DNA from: Flabesymbios commensalis
Taxonomy: Eukaryota; Annelida; Polychaeta; Terebellida; Flabelligeridae
Assembly: GCA_964017125.1 (NCBI GenBank)
Contig: OZ024902.1
Span: forward strand, 59,842,706 to 59,906,705
Reading direction: 5' to 3'
Length of the DNA stretch: 64,000 nucleotides
Positions 1 through 11,712 of this stretch are shown here, in pieces. The number at the start of each line of letters is the position of its first letter. Position 1 is the stretch's first letter. Below the pieces are notes generated by a model. That model searched no databases. It was given only the letters and a program-made list of their open reading frames with translations, and was not told the DNA's origin. The translations under genes and the position numbers were made by a program.

Positions 1-1472
1 GACCAGGCACACCTTCAAAGAGCACAGCTGACGTATGATGAACAAATGGAAGACAAAGAAAAAAACTAGGAATAAATAAGTGCATACTTGACTTTTGACA
101 TGGAAAAAACACTACCCTTCGCGAAATTAACAGCGAGCTATATCTCCGGCAACTTTGGCTTTATAACCTTGGAGTCCACTACATTTTGCATGGGAATACA
201 GAACAGGTCACGTTTAGCCTAATATTTAGACAGAGAATGAGGCTGGAAGAGAATCGGAGGAAGTAGGAAGCGGAGTTCTCCCCACCTTGGATGCTGCCAA
301 TATTAATGGTGACCACCTTGTTGCTTGGTTTAATTCGTGCGATGGGCAAAATAAATGCTCATCCTTGCACTTTGGTAGCACCTGGTTGATCTATTTATAT
401 TTATTTATTTGACTTTCCAGTTGACAACATGCAAATAGTAGTACAATATCATTGTTATTCATTGATTGAAAATTGTCCAACATGTCATCACGGGAACAGT
501 TCGATACAACCTCTACGAGGCCTTTCAACCACATAAGTTTAAAATTATATAATAAAAAATTATGTAACAGTATAATACAAAACCAATTGTTCATAGTTAT
601 AGTTGGCGGCATAGTTATCATGTAAGGACAACGTAAGATTAGGTATAGTATAAAAAATGAGTGATATGTACACATAGAAAGAAGATAACTGACAAGAGTC
701 TGTCATCAGTTTCTCGCACCAAAACCATAGATAAATTAGCTACAACATGTTCTACAACAACAACAAAACACTCTGCATGGGAGTGGAGATTTTCATGCAT
801 TGACCATAAATGTCCCGAACCTGAACACTCTTTCATAGACTCTGAGAAAGATTTTGCTGCTTTGGAGAAAAAAAAGAAAACATACTGTTACACTCAATTG
901 ATCTATTATTGATCAGGAACTAATGCACGACTGTTACTAAAAAACCCAGAGTAGTTGTCACCAGGCTGAGTGGTGATTTTTTCGGACTTGAACGCCTTCA
1001 AAACTTGTCAAAATAAATGTGAACACGTTGAGAGAAAAAGTGACATTCAGAGACGCAGTTAGGTGGAGAGGGATAGACAAGGTTGGTGAATATAAATACA
1101 AAACAAAACTCGATGAAGATTGGAAGACTGTATAAGAATGAAAAACTGGTCATTCAACCCTTTGTCCGCAAACGACAGACTGAACGACCAGCTCCATAAA
1201 CAACACACATTTATCCCACAAAGATTTCGTGAGTTTTATGAAGATGTTCGTGCAGATGCTGACGCACAAACGAACATTAATGATATTAGCAGCGGGTCTG
1301 GCAAACCATCATGTAAGCCTTACTGAGGATCTTAGCTTCTTGTCAGAAAATGCCAGGATAATCTGCATCCAATTATGTTCATTGTTAATAGATGTTAGAT
1401 TAATATTATCTATAAATTAAAGTTCAAAATAACCAACTGTTGATGCATATGGCAAATCTGGACTGGACACTG
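1..1472. other. no recognised feature
   Basis: AT-rich sequence with only short open frames. The longest on the plus strand (1120-1326, 68 codons) has no recognisable domain, no clear splice sites and no homologous context, so I do not call it a gene. Confidence 0.5.
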
Positions 1473-1576
1473 CCCAGCAAACACGAAACATTTGTACATG
1501 TATAACATGTATACAATGTTGGACCAACGTCGAAGACGTTGTATAGATGTTATGCAAATGTTTTGTGTTTGCTGGC
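1473..1576. repeat. palindromic CAGCAAACAC-family MITE-like copy
   Basis: Near-palindromic unit of about 104 bp. It opens with CCCAGCAAACACGAAACAT, has a central core of AACGTCGAAGACGTT, and closes with the inverted end ATGTTTTGTGTTTGCTGG. It belongs to a dispersed family found many times in this window (for example 8088-8197 and 53928-54009). It has no coding capacity. Short foldback MITE is inferred; no target duplication is clear. Confidence 0.7.
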
Positions 1577-2130
1577 TGACAATAAAAGTAGGTGGTGACC
1601 ATGTCCCTTGAACACTAATGTTCTAGAAGTTACTCAGTGACCATGTCCATTTAAATATGTTATCCGAAATCTACAATAATGATGGTTATTTTCCAAGCAA
1701 GTTGAAGGTTCAAGTACTTTCATGTTTCACTTAATACAAAAATGTTCCCATTAATGTATCTCTTCTTTTTATTACTTACCCCATGGAGATCCTACTGCAC
1801 CAATGCATTTAGTTTAATGTGCATTCATATACATTAAAATAAGTTGATAACACGCAGACCGTCAACGAAAATTTTAGATACAAAACGATTGTCCTTTATT
1901 GGCTTTATCTGCGTATCACTTATTTGGACGAAATATAATATGATAACGAACTACTGAATAGTACCAGAAATGCATAGTACAACATCATGCATTTCTGATA
2001 GTACTAATATACGGGTAGATTTGAATACGATACGTTGATGTATATAATTGGGAACAAAATGAAGAATCAAAATAATGTTTGAAATAACACTGCTAACATC
2101 TCACACAAGGTCTTTAGAAAATAACTTGTT

Positions 2131-4459
2131 TTAACCCATTAAAGCCCAACTTTTTTAAACAGAGCAACCGAGCCGAAAATGTAGCACATTGCTACGATTA
2201 GGCCATTAATATGTACAATTTTCAATTAAAAAAAAAAAAAAAATTGTTAAAGTGGTTTTTGGAACTGGCTAAATTTTTTGCCAGTGGGCTTTAGAGGGGT
2301 CAATGAAATGTGTTTAATGTGACCAGCACTGCTAATTACTCCCACGAGGCGTATCATATATAAATGTATTAGATTTAATACTGAGACTAGGGGAAGATTT
2401 GGTAGATGTTTCTAGACCCGCAATGCAGTTTTACAGGATACATGTATATCATAGAGACCACGAATTAAAACTGAGTCTTATATTGGCTTGTTAAAGTGTT
2501 TTTTGGAACTGGCAAAATTTTTTGCCAGTGGGCTTTAGAGGGGTCAATGAAATGTGTTTAATGTGACCAGCACTGCTAATTACTCCCACGAGGCGTATCA
2601 TATATAAATGTATTAGATTTAATACTGAGACTAGGGGAAGATTTGATAGGTGTTTCTAGACCCGCAATGCAGTTTTACAGGATACATGTATATCATAGAG
2701 ACCACGAATTAAAACTGAGTCTTATATTGGCTTCTCACAGATGAGCTGCGTTGTGCCATGTTTACCAAAATAATCCCGGTATTATGGTTTTGTCAATGCT
2801 GATATTCTCAGCCACATCTAGCTGTTCGAAAGCTCTTTATATCTGTCACCTGACAAAACAAATTAAAGGTCACTTACGATATCATCAAACCTGTTCCGCC
2901 TCAGAGAATTGTGAATATCAGCTGATTCTGACCAATAAAGCTGTCGATATGGTAGTCAGTTGTACCCAGAGAGCATCTTCCCGTGGCCAGTCCCACTCGC
3001 TTGCTACCGCAGGAGCCTGGCCGTATCGAGTACGATATCTGTCTATGTGGGCATCTTGGGTGTGTGTCTGAGATTTAAACCTCATTGGATGTTTCAGATT
3101 TATTTAAGGGTCACGAAGAATTGACCTCTTGTTCAGCTCTCATGCTTAGTTACCTGTTTCCGTTGCTAGATGCATTATATAGACATGTTGGGAATCTCAC
3201 ATTTTAGACAGTGAGGTGTACAGAACTCCCTCATGGCGGCCGGTAATCATATAGTGACCGCCATCATGGAGTTTAAGTACACATCAGCGTGATATTTCGA
3301 GCTTGTCTATATATATCATACCAACGGAAACATGAAAGCTTTGCTCCCAGGCAGCTGTCAACAGTTGGTCAAGCGCTGTCTGATTGGCCAGTCTTGAGAA
3401 GCGCGACATTCAAGGTATATCTCTATTTGAAATCGTTGGACGCTAGGTTGATAGACCAAGGTATCGTCCTGCGGGCTTGTGGGTAAGATAACTTGTTAGG
3501 GAAGATGCCAGAGAGAAGCATGACACCTAACATGTTAGAGCCTCAATCTTATCTATACCGATATCTTCCCTTTTGCTGAGATTACAGGTTGCACTCCCTC
3601 TGCATGATAGCAATCAGATTGTGAGGGAACATTGAGAGAAATACGGTTCCAGCAGATTTTGCATTCTCTTTTAATAAATCTAGGACACTTTATACATATC
3701 TTAATGATATTGTCTACTTCCTCGCTTTCCGAGCTGCTTTACAGTAGTTGGACCATCCCTCGCAGCGTATTCAAACATGGAGAGGATATCATTCCCCATA
3801 TATCATACACATATCCATCAAAGACACCATAAGTGCCCACTGGCAAATTTTCTTGCCAGTACCTACATTTTCAAATGCAATGTCTTACTAGTATATGTCA
3901 TTTAGCCGACAAACAATTATTATTAGAAAAGGATGAGGAATGTGCTTAACATATTAGCATGCACGATGATTTAGTACCAAACAGACTACATAATAAACAT
4001 AATGTATTTCGTTTCATCATTTTACAGAATGGTTTATTACTACAGACTATAATACCATGTATTATCCCACTGGCAAATTTTTTTGCCATGTAAATTATTA
4101 GTCTTTTTATGCACAGGTATGAATCTTTTTTCAGCATTACAATTACATGGCGAAAATCACCACACATGACAGTTTCTTTATGAATATTGACCTACATGCT
4201 GAGAGATATGTAATAAACTACCTATTGGTATCTTCCACGACCAAACAGTAGCAATCTGGAATTACTATTTTCTGACAAACGTAAGCTCTGTTAAACGTTG
4301 GTATCAGATATCGATTGCATAAAATGTACATAACCAACACGACAAACGAGTTTACAATGGGTTCAAGTCATGTAGTTTTTTTAAATATTTTTTTTTATGG
4401 CGACGTCACACAAAAATGTCACTGGCAAAAAAACTTGCCAGTGGGCTTTAATGGGTTAA
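2131..4459. mobile_element. piggyBac-like non-autonomous element
   Basis: Both ends carry TTAA followed by a perfect inverted repeat: TTAA CCCATTAAAGCCCA at 2131-2148, and TGGGCTTTAATGGG TTAA at 4442-4459. TTAA target duplication with CCC...GGG termini is the hallmark of piggyBac elements. Between them I see no transposase-length frame. A small hairpin with the word ACTGGCAA...TTGCCAGT recurs at about 2263, 2507, 3838, 4070 and 4420, the last next to the right terminus. A second inverted pair lies at 3226-3271 around TCATGGCGG. Alternatively, a shorter copy ends near 2303, where GGGCTTTAGAGGGGTCAA resembles a decayed right end, and the right part (about 4066-4459) is a second copy. Family assignment rests on termini only. 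Confidence 0.55.
2244..2731. repeat. 244-bp direct tandem duplication
   Basis: Two head-to-tail units, 2244-2487 and 2488-2731, start TTGTTAAAGTG and end TATTGGCT. I count four base differences over 244 bp, so the duplication is recent. It lies inside the piggyBac-like element, just after a poly-A run (2228-2243). Confidence 0.9.
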
Positions 4460-5317
4460 TATTTATTGTCCAAGATGAAACCTCTGTATAACTATGCAAA
4501 GCACCCTGGAAAATACGAATACATTTTTCAGACCCTGTGAAAATGTACATGCATGCCAAGTAGTATTTAAACATCCATAGTTATTGTGATGTATTGTCCG
4601 ATGGGTAACATGACTTATCTTTTAATCTGTTTTTGCAAAAACAAAACAGTATTTGTACATAGGCTATGTCGACAGACCAAGCTATTTCAACTCAAAACAT
4701 CAATCCATCAATTGATTATAATGTGTATGAAGAGTTAACATATTTATGCAAGTATGAAGTGTACAGTCAATATTACACAATGTGTGATGTAGTAAAGTGT
4801 TATCTCAAGTTGATATATTCTTGCTTGAAAATTCCAAATGCAAAAAGATGTTATGTCTGCTCATTTGCATATGCAAATATATTTGCGATTATTTCGCAAT
4901 CTATTTAACACAGTGGTGTTATTTCTACACATCCACATAAAAAATGTTCCATTTTAAGCCAAAATCAATGTTTTGTGGACATTTTAGGGCTAAAAACTTG
5001 AAACACGTTTTTCTCAGTTTCACAAAAACATGAGTTGACAGGTTCTTGCATGGAACCCTTCAAATGTCCTCAATTTCAGATTTCCATGAAATCATTTATC
5101 ATATTATTGTGATTTGGCCGAGCCAAGGTGGCTCATCATCTTTGATGCTGTCAGAAATCACATGGGATTCACACGGTTGTCCATTACAGAAAGGCAACTG
5201 GTGCTTTGCTCAATTGTCATCTGAGGGTGCTTGCAAAATGTCGTGCTGACATAATCATAATAATTCTCAGAGGTATGTCATATCTGCAATGGACCCAGGA
5301 TACAAGCTACGCTAGCT
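4460..5317. other. no recognised feature
   Basis: AT-rich spacer with no frame showing a recognisable protein and no strong repeat. Confidence 0.5.
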
Positions 5318-5430
5318 GACCAGAAAACATTTTGAAACGTTGTCGGCTTAAGGCTGGGTCAACGTCTTAGTCGTTGACCCAACCTTAAACCAACAATGGT
5401 TCAACGTCTGGTGTTCCCAGGTGGGCTAGC
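5318..5430. repeat. diverged palindromic CAGCAAACAC-family copy
   Basis: Inverted words around GGGTCAACGTCTTAGTCGTTGACCC, written here in two halves GGGTCAACGTC and GTTGACCC, with an AACGTC core like other family members. The outer ends are weakly conserved (CCAGAAAACATTTTG on the left). Confidence 0.45.
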
Positions 5431-5483
5431 GCTGTGTGCTGATAGCTCATCAAATAACAGACAGCTTTTTCACTTACGATGAC

Positions 5484-5521
5484 ACAAAGTGAGAAGGACG
5501 ACAAAGTGAGAAGGACGACAT
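5484..5521. repeat. 18-bp direct duplication
   Basis: ACAAAGTGAGAAGGACG occurs twice head to tail. Short tandem repeat only. Confidence 0.8.
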
Positions 5522-6276
5522 TTGAAGTAGATCATTCGATTTATCCTCGAATTGATTTTAGCACCCAGATGAATTGCACTTTGTAGCATCTGAAGATTGA
5601 TTTCCATAATTGACATTATATGTCTTCTTATTGGATGGCCGAATCCTCGTCTAAATTGTGACTGGACAAAAGAAAAAGCCAGCCCTGATCCGAATATTAA
5701 TCAGGTATTTTCCTCATGAACTTTTGAGCCGCCAACACTATTAATTTTATTTTAGGAAACGAATGTTATACAGATGTCATACATTAGCCTGACCACTGAC
5801 CCTGTGAATATCAATGTTCAGGCTAGTCATACATGTCTCTCAATTGCATGGCTTGACTAGATAGCTACAAGGGGGAGGGGCGATATCATCAATGCCAGTT
5901 TCGGTACGTTCATACAAGCTCACATGTATCTGTCCATTTCATATATTTTAATGATAAACTTTATCATGCTGGTAAAAATTGTTTAATGCATTTATCTCGT
6001 GATTAGACATACCAAGATCAAAATACAATTTTCTCGATATTTTTCCCGTCCGCTGTAACGTTATGCGTCAGTTTTATATTAGGCCTATGTATTTTCATAT
6101 TGAATGGGAGCTGGTGCATGAGTGAGTGTTCGATATAATATCTCATATGGATCATTCACAATTGTATTTTAATCTGACGCATGGTATAACTATATGGTTC
6201 TATTTCACATTCTTATTTCTATTTATTTAACGTACAGTCTGATGACACGTGAAGAGAGCTAAGATCCGGCAAACTT
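5522..6276. other. no recognised feature
   Basis: AT-rich spacer without recognisable coding sequence or strong repeat. Confidence 0.5.
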
Positions 6277-6364
6277 GAAACGTTCACCTTGGTCAAACTT
6301 TGATTTACTGTTGCCACGCCCAACAGTAAATCAACGTTGAACCAACGTCTTATGTTTGCTGGGG
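6277..6364. repeat. diverged palindromic CAGCAAACAC-family copy
   Basis: Contains GAAACGTTCACCTTGG and ends TTATGTTTGCTGGGG. The internal inverted pair TTTACTGTTG / CAACAGTAAA is separated by six bases. Right terminus matches the family end; left is decayed. Confidence 0.5.
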
Positions 6365-7056
6365 ATCAAAGGATTTCTACCCCCCTCATTTATTACACAG
6401 CAGGATTCGTCAGCATTTGACAGTTTACAAGGAGTCCGTATTAACTACACGTGCTAACTTCGGTCATATGTTTTCCAGGGTTTCACTTCACCGGCATCAG
6501 CTTTCTTTATCGTGTACATCGTCTGCAGTAAAAACTACTTGATTTTATATACTCTCTTTTTTTGTCAAACATGTGGTGTGGATGCACGAAAGTTTATTTG
6601 TAATATACCCAAATAAAAATATATCTATCATAAATATGCTGGATTGATATAATGTTTTGCTTCGGTGTTTTTTGATATTTATTTAATAAAAATCTTACGT
6701 GGTGGTTTCTATCAAAATATGCAGCATCGTGACTTTTAGTGGCTGCTGACATGTTAGCAATAGGTCTATTATTTATCCACATTTCACTGCTTCTACTGAG
6801 AAAGAAGAACGTAGCTATTTAAAACCTAGCTATTTAGTTTCAGTTTTAAAATACATCCGGGCGTCCAATTAATAGCCAATACAGTAAAATCGATAAAACT
6901 ATCACCAAATTTATTCTCTTATAAATCCTAAATTTCGGCATAGCCACTGGCTTCTCTTCAACATTTATTATCTGCTCACAGGAGAGAAGAAAGTATCTTT
7001 AACTGTCATTTTCACCTTCGACGCGCCCTATGAGGACGATGTAGCTAGACAAACAA
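6365..7056. other. no recognised feature
   Basis: AT-rich spacer; only short frames and no recognisable element. Confidence 0.5.
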
Positions 7057-7341
7057 AGGTCAAGTATAGGATAAAGCCCGAGGAGCTGTACATTCTTAGC
7101 TTTAAAAAAGGCCGAGGCCTTTTTCAAAGCTAAGAATGTACAGCTCCGACGGTTTTAACTGACTTAAAACACATCCGACCGTAATTTAAATCCCTCATAA
7201 TAAACAGTTCGATCGCGCCTGACTGATTACAGTACCATAGGCCTACCATGATAATTATTGTTCTGTACTTGAAGAACAATAACTGGGCTCCCGGCTTAGA
7301 ATGTTGTGGTCGGACAAAGAAAATAATGTAGTGTTTTGTTT
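7057..7341 (+). repeat. dispersed repeat with 66-nt terminal hairpin (copy 1)
   Basis: A near-perfect hairpin at 7082-7147 has the stem GGAGCTGTACATTCTTAGC and its complement around a GGCCGAGGCC loop region. The rest, through the word GGTCGGACAAAGAAAATAA, matches the reverse complement of 16572-16855. Two copies in opposite orientation with the same internal order make this a dispersed element of about 285 bp. Class unknown; no clear target duplication. Confidence 0.75.
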
Positions 7342-7879
7342 TAAGGCCATTATATGTCAAATAGCCTTGATGGTGGCCTAAAGAGCTTACTCATAAGGCA
7401 GTAGAAACGGTCATCTTTTTCTTTTTTTTCTAAAAAGTTAAAAACCGCAGACATCAAAACAATTATTCTTCCGACGACCAAGGAAACAGTGGCTCAGTCT
7501 GCCCCTGTTCCACATTTAATACCCCTCCAAGCACTGGGACCAACATAATTTTAAATAAAATTAGGACAGAAGCTGACAGTACATTTTATAATTGCTTGAA
7601 TTCTTATGAAGTGAACCAATCGATGATAAAAGTTTTATTGAAAAATATTCACCCCGGCAATATTTCTATAATCATGATAATTTTACCAATAATATCGAAG
7701 CAAAACATAAAAATCAGAAAAAACAATCCTTTGATTACGTCTATACAGTATAAACACATTAATACAAATCATAAAAAAAACAGCAAAAAATACTTTGTGT
7801 AAAGTACCTCCTATAGTGGAATATATTGACGGTGTGTTCAGGATTTAAACCGCCAAGTAATATAATTTAAATTTGCACA
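7342..7879. other. no recognised feature
   Basis: AT-rich spacer; the 68-codon frame at 7596-7802 is low complexity and lacks support as a gene. Confidence 0.45.
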
Positions 7880-7929
7880 TACTTCAAGTTGTGTCTCGGT
7901 AACGCGACCCACAACTTCACGTGGGTGAA
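7880..7929. repeat. ACTTCAAGTTGTG hairpin family, diverged copy
   Basis: ACTTCAAGTTGTG and its complement CACAACTTCACGT flank a short loop with CTCGGTAACGCGA. It matches the better-preserved hairpin at 53222-53279. Confidence 0.6.
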
Positions 7930-8087
7930 AATGCCTAATATGTGTTTAATTTAGGATCAAACATTTTCAAATCTATATGTTTAAAGACACATTTTGTTCC
8001 CACTCTTTTAATCTGATAAAACTAGCTAATAAATAGATTTAAAAAACAATATTGTCGCGCTTAGCGCTTTAAGGGTTAAAGTGTTAG

Positions 8088-8197
8088 CCCAGTAAACACA
8101 AAGCATTGGTATAACATTTGTACAATGTTGGACCAACCTCGAAGACGTTGGGCCGACGTGGTACAAATGTTATGCAAATATTTTGCGTTTGCTGGGT
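8088..8197. repeat. palindromic CAGCAAACAC-family copy
   Basis: Begins CCCAGTAAACACAAAGCAT, has the core CCTCGAAGACGTTGG, and ends ATTTTGCGTTTGCTGGG. Full-length copy of about 110 bp with both ends present, similar to 1473-1576. Confidence 0.7.
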
Positions 8198-9300
8198 AGT
8201 ACTATGAGGTAAATTATCGGCGTTTTCTGTGATGGTGTTAAAAATGTGCGTCCCGTGATTCGATTATTAAAAAATAAAATGATCTGCTACCGGTGGTGAT
8301 GATTATAAAAATGTTGGAAAAGTTCCTTTGTTGCAAAAACACATCGTATTTCCTGACACAGCTTAAACATATGAGAGAGGTTCGCGTTTTACAAATAATC
8401 TATATTCCACGGTATAAGTGGATTATGTGATAGTAAGACGAATCCAGATAATATTATGCATTGACCGCTCAGTGCATGTTCATCTTTATTCATAATGAAA
8501 CATCGCACCATGCAATCAATACTAACACTCTTCATCATCAGACGCCCACGGTGTGTTTTACGATGTTTTTACCCATCCAGCTAAGATACAAAATGTACGT
8601 TGTTTTTTCTCGTCTGGTTTACCATGATGGCGTGTGTCTCTGCCCCCTTTGCTGCTTCCGACTTGACATTAAGACAAAGAGCAATAGAAAACACCAGTTG
8701 GCTGAATGCTCCCCATCGGGTTCTCCTACCTTTGGGGACTATATATAAGTCGTGAAATACTCCCAGTGCTAGGGTTCCTTCTTGCTTAGCATGCTTGTGA
8801 TCACTGGATAATCTGCCAGGCGAAGAGTTACATGAGTTATATGGCTCAACACAGTAACATGTTTCACTCGCAGTTTGTTTGAAAAGTTAAATTCTTGTCA
8901 CTGCTGGTAACCAATGAATATTTGAATAAAACCACACATTTATTACGTATTCTTACAATAATCATTGTTGTTCTATTCATTAAAAGTGTTTAAATAACGC
9001 CATGTTTGTTATATTTGAACGAGCATTAATGTAAAGATATATCGTATGATTTTCCAGTCACATCCGTTTTACTTTTAAACTTTTAATGGGTATATTATGT
9101 GTCTCTTATAATATTTTAAAACGTAATAGAGACACTGCATTTCAATAAATTGCTATAGACCTTTATTATTGTATTATATATGTACATGACCTGCATATCG
9201 GTACGCATAATATGTATGATCTATTTGTGGACATGCATCTTTAACTTAACAGGTGCATGCATACAGATGGATATACAACAAAGCAAGTTATACAACCATT
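8198..9300. other. no recognised feature
   Basis: Contains a 95-codon open frame (8461-8748) with no recognisable domain, start context or neighbour support. I do not treat it as a gene. Confidence 0.4.
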
Positions 9301-9511
9301 ATATTGTTCCTTTTTAGAGATACATATATATATATATATGTATACACACACTTTTATATTTGTATTGAAAACGTGTTAAGAACGCATATGTACGCATATG
9401 TATGAACTTTTTGTAGAAATGCATTTTAAATGTGTGAAAATCATGTTATATTACCATTATTTTGTTGCGCTTCAGTGATACGGGCATATGTGCATGTATA
9501 TATTTATGCAT

Positions 9512-9516
9512 GTATA

Positions 9517-9593
<77 letters not shown>

Positions 9594-9610
9594 ATATATA
9601 TATATATATA
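9512..9610. repeat. (TA)n microsatellite
   Basis: About 99 bp of almost uninterrupted TA dinucleotides with a few TT interruptions. A short TA run also lies near 9317-9340. Confidence 0.95.
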
Positions 9611-10496
9611 ACATGCGTTTATATATGTATGCAAGACGTATAAGAGACAACACGTTGTGAATAAATTGATATATTGCTATACATGCATGTAGATCTTATA
9701 CACATGTCGGTGATCTGTTTGTAGGCATGCAACCTAATATGTCCATGCATAGAATAGATTTACAGCAAGTTATGTAACCATTATTTTGTTTCTTTTTGGG
9801 TTTGTTTTTGTGATACATGTATATGTATACAAATACGGTTATTTATGTGTCAAATACAGGATTACATTATTATATTAGTATATATATTATATATATATAC
9901 GCATCTGTGAAACCTAATTGTTAGGCATGCATGTCTACATGTATGCGAATATACATATTACAATCAACATGATCAAATCATATAATCATTAATATTCCTT
10001 CTCATTTTAGTGATAAATGTATAGAAGTTACACCGACTTTTGCCTATATATTTGTGAGAGTAGAAGTTGTCTATTTACTATTTGTGTATGCATTCTAATG
10101 TGTAGACATGTAGGCCTACATACAAATAGACATATACCGTGAATCAAACTATATTTAGAACCACTATTTTGTTTCTAAATGTTCTATATGTATGTAAACA
10201 TACATTTTGATATATTTTGCTAAAGTAGAAGCTACTTCTTATTGCATTTTTTAATTAATTTGTTTTCCATATATTTTTTTGCTGTAGGTTTAATCGCATT
10301 TAATCGCATACTAGGACTACTACATGTGAAATGACCAATAATAATCATATTTTATTTTTTCCCGTAATGTGCAGATTCTCATGCTATTTCCAGATATCTC
10401 ACTTAACTGATCCTCCACTTTCACTCTATATAATTTCCCTCGTGTAATTATATTTTTTTCGAGGTGTGATAAATACGATTTCTGTTTGACACATTA
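9611..10496. other. AT-rich spacer, no recognised feature
   Basis: Strongly AT-rich with many ATGTATATA-like words; no gene or defined repeat boundary visible. Confidence 0.5.
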
Positions 10497-10583
10497 AATA
10501 TATTCCTACTCACATCCATCATGTTCATGCTATGGTATAGCTATGCTCCTTTTTATACACATAAATGTAAGTAGGAATATATT
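10497..10583. repeat. short inverted repeat
   Basis: AATATATTCCTACTCAC at 10497-10513 is matched by inverted GTAAGTAGGAATATATT at 10567-10583, with about 53 bp between. MITE-like in form; no second copy seen here. Confidence 0.65.
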
Positions 10584-10844
10584 GAATTGTGATGCCCTTT
10601 TCCTTGTGACCTCACCTAACACAAGGAATGTGTCTCTGTTCATAATATTGGCGAGGCCACAAAAGCTGATCGCGAGGTCAATTTTAGTATGCTAGAACTT
10701 TCACTGTATAGCCCACAGCTTGTGCTATGCAGTGAATGGCTGACCTTGAGAACAAAGGGGTTTTTCACACCCAAAACCCTATTGTAGTCTAAATTATATA
10801 ACCACACTTTTCTATAAACATCCCTGCAGAGACGAGACATGGTC

Positions 10845-11263
10845 GCAGTGCTGGTCCAGTGTTGACCCACCATCGACGATGTTGGCCCAGTGCTGGACCG
10901 GCGTTGTGCATATGTCTCGCCTTTGCTGGCATGTCGTTTCAGGTCACTTGTAATATATTTCTTCTATTTCACACATGGAGGTTGGGTCAGATGCTGGGAC
11001 AAGGTTTGGCCAGCGTCGTTGATGCTGGAACAACATTGCGCCACTGCAGATCTAACCTCTCGTGTTTGCTAGATACGCGATGCACTGGGCCGGTGTTGGT
11101 TTTCTTCTACACTGGACGAACACCAGCTCAGTGCTTCCTGTGTGTTTTTCTTTTAATGTATAAATTTGCTTATTTTAAACTAATTATATGTATGTTTTTT
11201 TTTACTTATATTACATGTTTTGTAATAACCACTGTATCGAATATTTTTATCAATAAAAAATAA
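10845..11263 (+). repeat. composite repeat: palindromic head plus AT-rich 3' end
   Basis: 10845-10935 carries inverted words around CCATCGACGATG with CCAGTGCTGG ends. From about 11036 to 11263 the sequence is homologous to 46139-46424: shared words include CTCGTGTTTGCTAGATA, ACACCAGCTCAGTGCT and TTACATGTTTTGTAATAA. Both copies end in an AATAAAAAAT-rich stretch. No coding sequence is recognised despite a 134-codon open frame across it. Confidence 0.6.
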
Positions 11264-11384
11264 ATGATTATAATTATTAAGTTGATAACTAAAATTAATG
11301 TTATTAAATATAGGAAGTAGTTTAATTTTGTATGACTAAGAATAAAACTATTTTATTTATTATTATTATATTGTTGACTGAATC

Positions 11385-11700
11385 GGGCGTGGGCCCTAGG
11401 GTAGTGGTTAGCACCGCTGCCTTTCACGTTCGGAGCTCGGGGTTCTGTTCCCGGTCTCGGCGGTTTGAAAGAAACAAAAATGTTTCTTCCCATCCACGTG
11501 TGAAAGTCAGTATTGTGGGGAGCCTCCGTGACCGAGAGGTAGCGTGCTCGGTCTCAGACCGCCAGGGCTCGAATTTCGAATCCTGTGTCTGGAGGACAGT
11601 GTCATCTCAATCATCGCACCATCCTCAGGAGGTTCTCTGGCCCAGTTTAGCCAATATGTGCACAAAGGTGGCCTAAAGCCCGATTCATTTCATTTCATTT
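11385..11700 (+). mobile_element. dimeric tRNA-derived SINE, copy S1 (Glu-like head)
   Basis: The 5' head resembles tRNA-Glu (TTC): A-box region TAGTGGTTAGCACCGCTG, anticodon-loop word CTTTCAC and B box in the usual spacing. A linker with AAAGAAACAAAAATGTTTCTT follows. A second tRNA-like module begins GTGGGGAGCCTCCGTGACC. The tail is CATTTCATTTCATTT. It is flanked by 12-bp direct repeats, GTTGACTGAATC (11373-11384) and GTTCACTGAATC (11701-11712), with one mismatch. This copy's B box carries a short deletion relative to its sisters. LINE-assisted insertion is inferred from the duplications. Confidence 0.9.
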
Positions 11701-11712
11701 GTTCACTGAATC

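Noticed and set aside
8060-8083. Solo piggyBac-like end (GCGCTTTAAGGGTTAAAGTG)
   Set aside because: Resembles the right end at 58171-58190, but no partner left end was found nearby.
8461-8748. 95-codon plus-strand frame
   Set aside because: No domain, no context support.
9430-9660. Frames rich in YIYIYI
   Set aside because: Translation of the TA microsatellite.
11332-11676. 114-codon frame, with similar frames at 16770, 37110, 43382 and 47110
   Set aside because: All are translations of the SINE family; SINEs are not coding.
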